Part shown: piece after piece, positions 5,655-9,717 of the stretch
Layout of the letters: every line of letters begins with the position of its first letter
How positions within the stretch are numbered: the stretch's first letter is position 1
Assembly: GCA_020200195.1 (NCBI GenBank)
Contig: JAIVJE010000304.1
Coordinates: 1 to 9,717, forward strand
Length of the DNA stretch: 9,717 bases
Direction of reading: 5' to 3'
Origin: Acidobacteriota bacterium
Lineage (GTDB): Bacteria; Acidobacteriota; Vicinamibacteria; Vicinamibacterales; 2-12-FULL-66-21
The notes under the pieces: model-generated
Database searches by the model: none
What the model was told of the DNA's origin: nothing
Seen by the model: the letters and a program-made list of their open reading frames with translations, nothing else
Position numbers and translations under genes: made by a program

Positions 5655-6629
5655 GTGATCAGCTCGCTTTACGGGGCCATCGCCCGGCGCCGGCGCGAGC
5701 GCTATGCCGCGCGGCCGGATCTGCGCCGGCGCCTGCGTCATCCGGTCATCAGCATTGGCAACCTGGCACTCGGCGGCCGCGGGAAGACGCCGATGGCTGC
5801 GTGCGTGGCGCGCCTGCTGCTCGAGATCGGTGAGCGGCCGGCGATTCTGAGCAGGGGGTACGGCCGGCGCCGTGCGGCCGACGGTGTCGTCATCGTGCGT
5901 GACGCTGACGCGCTGCGCGCGGATCTCGATCGATCGGGCGATGAGCCGCTCATGCTGGCCCGACAGCTCCCGGGTGTTGCTGTCCTCGTCGCCAGCGATC
6001 GGTATCTGGCGGGCCGGCTGGCCGAGCATCACCTGGGCGCGACCGTTCACGTCCTCGACGACGGATTCCAGCACCTGCAGCTCGATCGTGATGCCGACAT
6101 CCTTCTCGTCGGACGTGAGGACATCGAGACCCCGGTCACGCTGCCTGGCGGCCGGCTGCGGGAGCCGCTCGACACGCTGATCGCGGCCGATGCCCTGCTG
6201 ACAACAGACGATGACGTGGTCGTCGAGCAATCCGGTTGCGACATTCCGACGTTTCGCGCGCGCAGGTCACTCGGGACCACGACGGCGTCGAGAACCGAGC
6301 CCGCGCTCGCGATCGCCGGCATCGCCTCACCGCAACGGTTCTTCGATGACCTGCGGTCCGGCGGCTGGACCCTCGTCGAGACGATGGCGTTCCCCGATCA
6401 CCATCGCTATGGCTCCGTGGATACTGCGCGGATTGCTGAAGCGGCCGGCGCCGCGGGGGCGATCCGCGTGCTCACCACGGAGAAGGATTATGTGCGGCTG
6501 CTCCCATTACGGCCGTTTCCGCTGCCATTCACCTGGGTGCCGCTTACAATAGTGCCCGAGCCGCTGCCGGCGTTCCGGGAGTGGCTGATCGCGGCCGTTC
6601 GTGCGGCGCGCGACATCACCAGTGGCTGA
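5655..6629 (+). CDS. lpxK: tetraacyldisaccharide (lipid A) 4'-kinase
   Basis: Phosphorylates the 4' position of the tetraacyl disaccharide to give lipid IVA, at the inner membrane. From the GTG at 5655 the protein has 324 residues, normal for LpxK. It carries the Walker A segment GNLALGGRGKTP (35-46), SRGYGRR (66-72), GDEPLMLA (95-102), the DDGFQH motif (135-140) with the conserved catalytic Asp region, LPGGRLREP (163-171), FPDHHRY (246-252) and TTEKD (274-278). The usual PAGPLREP reads PGGRLREP here, a small departure. The GTG lies 22 nt after the waaA stop, has no clear Shine-Dalgarno sequence, and was chosen because ISSLYGAIARRR fits family N-termini; no other start codon lies nearby in frame. 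Its stop overlaps the next gene by 8 nt. Confidence 0.93.
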   Translation: MISSLYGAIARRRRERYAARPDLRRRLRHPVISIGNLALGGRGKTPMAACVARLLLEIGERPAILSRGYGRRRAADGVVIVRDADALRADLDRSGDEPLMLARQLPGVAVLVASDRYLAGRLAEHHLGATVHVLDDGFQHLQLDRDADILLVGREDIETPVTLPGGRLREPLDTLIAADALLTTDDDVVVEQSGCDIPTFRARRSLGTTTASRTEPALAIAGIASPQRFFDDLRSGGWTLVETMAFPDHHRYGSVDTARIAEAAGAAGAIRVLTTEKDYVRLLPLRPFPLPFTWVPLTIVPEPLPAFREWLIAAVRAARDITSG

Positions 6630-7569
6630 TCACGCACCGTCTCTGCTCCACCGTCTCGAGTACCTGACTGTCGTCAGCGTCGTGACGCTCGTACGAGCGC
6701 TGCCGATGCGAGCCGTGCTCGGCCTCGGCACGCTGCTGGGGCGCGCGTTCTACGTCTTCGACGGCGCTCACCGGCGGCTCGCCGTCAGCAACCTCGAGGC
6801 GGCGTTTCCCGTGCGCGCACACGCCGAGTGCCGCGCGATCGCGCGCGAGATGTTCTCGCACTTCGGGCGTTTGCTCGCCGCGCTGCTGAAGTTCAGCACG
6901 ATGCGGCCGTCGGACATGCTCGCGATCGTGGAGTTCGACGGCGAAGACCGCGTGGTGCACGCGCACGCGCAGGGACGGGGCGTGCTGCTCTTCACCGGGC
7001 ACTTCGGGTTCTGGGAGATCAACGCACTGGTGCATGCGCTCGAGATCAAGCCGATGGCGGTCCTGGCGCGTCCGCTGGACAACCCGTTGCTGCACGATCT
7101 GTTGGAGTCGGTGCGCAGATCGACCGGCAACGCGGTCATCTACCGCCGCGGCGCCATCCGCCGCGTGCTGCGGGCGCTCGCCCAGAACCAGGCCGTCGCA
7201 ATCCTGATCGATCAGCACATGGCGTCGTCCAATGCGATCTACGTGGATTTCTTCAACCGCCCGGCCGCCACGACGTCCGCGCTGGCGGCCCTGGCGCTGA
7301 GGACGGGCGCCCCGGTCGTTCCAGTGTTTGCGCTGCCGCTGCCGGAAGGACGGTTCCGGATGGTGTACGAACATGCCGTCGAGCCGCCACGGAACGACGA
7401 TCCGGAGGCCATCCGCGACTTCACCCAGCGGTGCACCGACGTGCTCGAGATGTACGTGCGACGGTATCCACATCTGTGGCTGTGGATGCACCGCCGGTGG
7501 CGGGATGCCGACGCGGCAGGCGAGCAGGTGGGCGGCATGTTTCCAGCGGCCACACGCGAGCCGCAATGA
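6622..7569 (+). CDS. lysophospholipid/lipid A acyltransferase, LpxL/HtrB family
   Basis: Members of this family add secondary acyl chains to Kdo-lipid A from acyl-ACP at the inner membrane. The 315-residue product has a hydrophobic N-terminal segment (about 14-46) and the catalytic H-x4-E motif in TGHFGFWE (His127, Glu132). It also has the IYRRGAIRRVLRAL stretch (173-186), ILIDQHM (194-200), FFNRPAATT (210-218) and the C-terminal RYPHLWLWMHRRW (281-293) typical of LpxL-type enzymes. The GTG at 6622 is preferred because it gives an 8-nt overlap with lpxK, but an in-frame GTG at 6601 is also possible and neither has a good ribosome binding site. Which acyl chain or position it uses, and whether it is LpxL- or LpxM-like, cannot be decided. 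Confidence 0.9.
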   Translation: MADHAPSLLHRLEYLTVVSVVTLVRALPMRAVLGLGTLLGRAFYVFDGAHRRLAVSNLEAAFPVRAHAECRAIAREMFSHFGRLLAALLKFSTMRPSDMLAIVEFDGEDRVVHAHAQGRGVLLFTGHFGFWEINALVHALEIKPMAVLARPLDNPLLHDLLESVRRSTGNAVIYRRGAIRRVLRALAQNQAVAILIDQHMASSNAIYVDFFNRPAATTSALAALALRTGAPVVPVFALPLPEGRFRMVYEHAVEPPRNDDPEAIRDFTQRCTDVLEMYVRRYPHLWLWMHRRWRDADAAGEQVGGMFPAATREPQ

Positions 7570-8624
7570 CGCCAGCGGTGGCCATTGGGCTCGACGCGGG
7601 CGCGCGCATCGCCGTGCGAGCACCGAACTGGTTGGGCGACGCGGTGATGGCGCTACCGGCGCTCGGCGCGCTGCGGGCGGCGCTGCCCTCGGCGACGATC
7701 GCGATCGTCGCCGAGCCGTCGGTCGCGCCCATGTTCGATGAGATCACGCCGGCGGCGCAGGACGAGATCGTCAGGCTGCCCGACGCACGGACCGAAGCGT
7801 CCCTGCTGCGAGCCGGCCGCTTCGACACGGCCGTACTCTTTCCCAATTCGTTTCGCTCAGCCTGGGTCGTGCGCCGGGCCGGCATTGCGCGACGCTGGGG
7901 GTACAGCGACGGCCTGCGCGGCTGGCTGCTCACCAGCGCGGTGCCCAAGCCGCGCGGCCGCCTCCACCAAGCGGTTTACTATCTGGAGCTGGTCCGGCGC
8001 CTGGGGTTTGCGGCGGCCGAGGCTACGCCACGAATCGAAGTGACGCCGGAGACGCGGCGACGGTCCGCGGATCTGCTCCAACGGGTCGGCGTGTCCCCGG
8101 GGACGCCGATCGTCGGAATGGCCCCCGGCGCCGCGTACGGGCATGCCAAACGCTGGCCGCCGTCACGCGTCGCCGACGTGGTGGCGCGCCTGCACGCGCG
8201 CGGTGCGGTGTGTGTCCTGGTAGGCGCGGCACCGGACCGCGAGGCCGGGCGCGCCCTAGAATCATCGCTGCCGGCCGGCATACAGCCCGTGAACCTGATC
8301 GGACGGACGGACCTGCGTCTGCTGATCGGGCTGCTCGCATCCTGTCACGCGTTCGTGTCGAATGATTCCGGAGCGATGCACCTGGCTGCCGCAGTCGGCG
8401 TTCCGGTCACCGCGATCTTTGGTCCTACCGACGAGCGGGTGACGTCGCCGCTCGGCGATCACGACATCCTCATTCATCAGGTTTTCTGCCGTCCCTGCAT
8501 GCTGCGCGACTGTCCGATCGATCACCGCTGTATGAAAGGCATCACGGCCGACGTCGTGACGGCGGCCGTCACCGCGAGGCTCGACGCGTCCGCCGCGATC
8601 ACGCCAAGAGCGGGGCAGCGATGA
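7566..8624 (+). CDS. waaF: ADP-heptose:LPS heptosyltransferase, WaaF-like (GT9)
   Basis: Transfers L-glycero-D-manno-heptose from ADP-heptose to the LPS inner core on the cytoplasmic face of the inner membrane. The 352-residue GT9 protein has RAPNWLGDAVMALPAL (18-33) with the conserved acidic Asp25, the donor-binding APGAAYGHAKRWP (186-198) with Lys195, and FVSNDSGAMHLAAAVGVP (263-280). Next comes FGPTDE, then a Cys-rich tail CRPCMLRDCPIDHRCM (308-323), a WaaF-type trait. The ATG at 7566 overlaps the preceding stop by ATGA, and its own stop overlaps gmhB by ATGA. No waaC-like gene is visible, so the enzyme may add heptose I or II; the symbol follows similarity to WaaF. Confidence 0.92.
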   Translation: MTPAVAIGLDAGARIAVRAPNWLGDAVMALPALGALRAALPSATIAIVAEPSVAPMFDEITPAAQDEIVRLPDARTEASLLRAGRFDTAVLFPNSFRSAWVVRRAGIARRWGYSDGLRGWLLTSAVPKPRGRLHQAVYYLELVRRLGFAAAEATPRIEVTPETRRRSADLLQRVGVSPGTPIVGMAPGAAYGHAKRWPPSRVADVVARLHARGAVCVLVGAAPDREAGRALESSLPAGIQPVNLIGRTDLRLLIGLLASCHAFVSNDSGAMHLAAAVGVPVTAIFGPTDERVTSPLGDHDILIHQVFCRPCMLRDCPIDHRCMKGITADVVTAAVTARLDASAAITPRAGQR

Positions 8625-9184
8625 CGCGTGCGGTGTTTCTGGACCGTGATGGCACGATGCTCGAGGAGGCGGGGTATCTCGATCGTCTGGAGCGGCTCGT
8701 GTTCTTTCCCTACACGGTGGACGCGGTGCGGCTGCTCAATCAGGCCGGGTTTGCCGTTGTCGTGGTCACGAATCAGGCCGGCATCGCCCGCGGTTTGTTC
8801 GAGGAGTCGTTCGTCGCCGAGGCGCACCGGCACATGAGCGAGCGGTTCGCGGCCGGCGGCGCGCGGATAGAGGGGTATTACTACTGTCCGCATCATCCGG
8901 ACGGTACGGTCGCGCGTTTCCGGCGGCGGTGCGATTGCCGCAAGCCGCTGCCTGGACTGATCCATCAGGCGGCAGCGGATCTCTCGATCGCTCTCACGGA
9001 CTCCTATATGGTCGGGGACCGCTGGCATGATCTTGCCGCCGGCCAGGCTGCCGGTGCGCGCGGCATTCTGGTCCGGACCGGATACGGCCGATCCTCGGAG
9101 GCCGCCCCACAGCACGGCGTCGTGGCGGCTGCCGTCGTCGACAACCTGATCGGGGCTGTTTCCTGGATCATTCGCGAGTCATGA
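8621..9184 (+). CDS. gmhB: D-glycero-D-manno-heptose 1,7-bisphosphate phosphatase
   Basis: Removes the C7 phosphate from heptose 1,7-bisphosphate, the step between the kinase and the adenylyltransferase in ADP-heptose synthesis. The 187-residue HAD-family protein has the nucleophile motif FLDRDGT with Asp8 and Asp10, VVTNQAGIARG (48-58), and a zinc-binding set Cys89-x-His91, Cys104-x-Cys106 typical of GmhB. It also has the following CRKPLPG with Lys108 and VGDRWHDLAAGQAAG (131-145) with the Mg-binding acidic residues. The family relative histidinol-phosphate phosphatase is similar, but the heptose gene neighbours favour GmhB. ATG at 8621 overlaps the waaF stop by 4 nt, with GGGG about 6 nt upstream. 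Its stop overlaps the start of hldE by ATGA. Confidence 0.95.
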   Translation: MTRAVFLDRDGTMLEEAGYLDRLERLVFFPYTVDAVRLLNQAGFAVVVVTNQAGIARGLFEESFVAEAHRHMSERFAAGGARIEGYYYCPHHPDGTVARFRRRCDCRKPLPGLIHQAAADLSIALTDSYMVGDRWHDLAAGQAAGARGILVRTGYGRSSEAAPQHGVVAAAVVDNLIGAVSWIIRES

Positions 9185-9717
9185 TGCGCCAACGGATGCG
9201 CCGACGGAAGCCCCCCCATCCGGACGCCGCCCGCTTGCTTGCACTGGTGGACGAGTTCGCCGGCGTTCGCGTGGCGGTGTTCGGCGATCTGATCGTGGAT
9301 GAGTTCATCTACGGTGCAATCTCCCGCGTGTCGCGCGAAGCGCCCGTGCTCATCCTCGAGTACGACTCCACCGAGATCGTGCCGGGGGGCGCGGGCAACG
9401 CGGCGAACAACGTCGCGGCCCTTGGAGGAGTGGCATCGGCCATCGGCCTGGCCGGACAGGATGAAGCGGGCACGCGGCTGATCGAGGCTATGCAGCGTCG
9501 GATCGACGTCCGCGGGCTCGTGCGGGCGCGCGCGCTGGCGACGCCGACGAAGACGCGAATCCTCGCCGGCGGTGTGCACTCCGCGAAACAGCAGGTGGTT
9601 CGCATCGATCGCGCCCCCAGAGCGCCAATCTCGGATGCCGACCGTCGCGCGGTCGAGTCGAGACTCTTCGCCGCGATGTCGCGCAGCGACGCGCTCCTCG
9701 TGTCTGACTATGGGACC
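9181..9717 (+). CDS. hldE: D-glycero-beta-D-manno-heptose-7-phosphate kinase (HldE/RfaE domain I), 5' part
   Basis: The first 179 residues of a PfkB/ribokinase-family kinase that makes heptose 1,7-bisphosphate, the substrate of GmhB. After a short basic leader (about 1-12) come VFGDLIVDEFIYGAISRVS (33-51), REAPVLILE (52-60), PGGAGNAANNVAALGG (68-83), the core sugar kinase motif, TPTKTRILAG (121-130) and LLVSDYG (172-178). These correspond to the HldE/RfaE N-terminal domain (SRISPEAP, PGGAANVA, SDYGKG). The window ends before the ATP-site motif, so it is unknown whether an adenylyltransferase domain is fused (HldE) or separate (HldA/RfaE1). ATG at 9181 gives a 4-nt ATGA overlap with gmhB; the next codon is also ATG. 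Confidence 0.93.
   Translation, partial: MMRQRMRRRKPPHPDAARLLALVDEFAGVRVAVFGDLIVDEFIYGAISRVSREAPVLILEYDSTEIVPGGAGNAANNVAALGGVASAIGLAGQDEAGTRLIEAMQRRIDVRGLVRARALATPTKTRILAGGVHSAKQQVVRIDRAPRAPISDADRRAVESRLFAAMSRSDALLVSDYGT

Noticed and set aside
6616..7623. Minus-strand frame of 335 codons opposite the acyltransferase gene.
   Set aside because: Antisense to a gene with an intact H-x4-E motif and family C-terminus; no domain seen.

Overview
The window is GC-rich, gene-dense, ordinary-looking bacterial chromosome from a Gram-negative (diderm) organism that makes heptose-containing lipopolysaccharide. I see no insertion sequence, phage gene or CRISPR array. The gene order gap-pgk-tpiA-secG-tRNA on one strand and waaA-lpxK-lpxL-like-waaF-gmhB-hldE on the other, with ATGA stop/start overlaps, short intergenic heptamer repeats and high GC, suggests to me an Acidobacteriota-type genome (perhaps Vicinamibacteria). 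That placement is an inference from style and synteny; deltaproteobacteria-like or other GC-rich diderm phyla cannot be excluded.

Layout. (1) Positions 1-365 hold the 3' end of a plus-strand sugar phosphate isomerase/epimerase-like gene. (2) Positions 366-660 are a convergent intergenic region with two strong inverted repeats and two short copies of tRNA-derived sequence, but no convincing gene. (3) From 4204 down to 661, on the minus strand, runs one apparent transcription unit: gap (GAPDH), pgk, tpiA, secG and tRNA-Leu(GAG). It starts from a good sigma70-like promoter at 4238-4267. A tandem heptamer array sits between pgk and tpiA. A UUCG-capped hairpin sits between secG and the tRNA. (4) From 4298 to the right end, on the plus strand, is a lipid A/core LPS operon: waaA (Kdo transferase), lpxK (lipid A 4'-kinase), an LpxL/HtrB-family acyltransferase, waaF-like heptosyltransferase, gmhB (heptose bisphosphate phosphatase) and the start of hldE (heptose 7-phosphate kinase), cut by the window edge.

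How the genes work together. The minus-strand block encodes three consecutive steps of lower glycolysis (triose phosphate isomerase, GAPDH, phosphoglycerate kinase), plus a translocon subunit and a tRNA. The plus-strand block phosphorylates and acylates lipid A, adds Kdo, makes the activated heptose precursor and transfers heptose, i.e. the assembly of lipid A-inner core at the inner membrane. The two blocks diverge from a 93-bp region (4205-4297) that contains a perfect 17-bp palindrome next to both putative promoters. That palindrome is the most likely point of shared regulation.

I did not find a clearly undescribed system. The points most worth a second look are the 17-bp palindrome, the heptamer array with 7-nt-step length differences, the consensus TATAAT placed for a near-leaderless secG mRNA, and the tRNA-like fragments downstream of tRNA-Leu.
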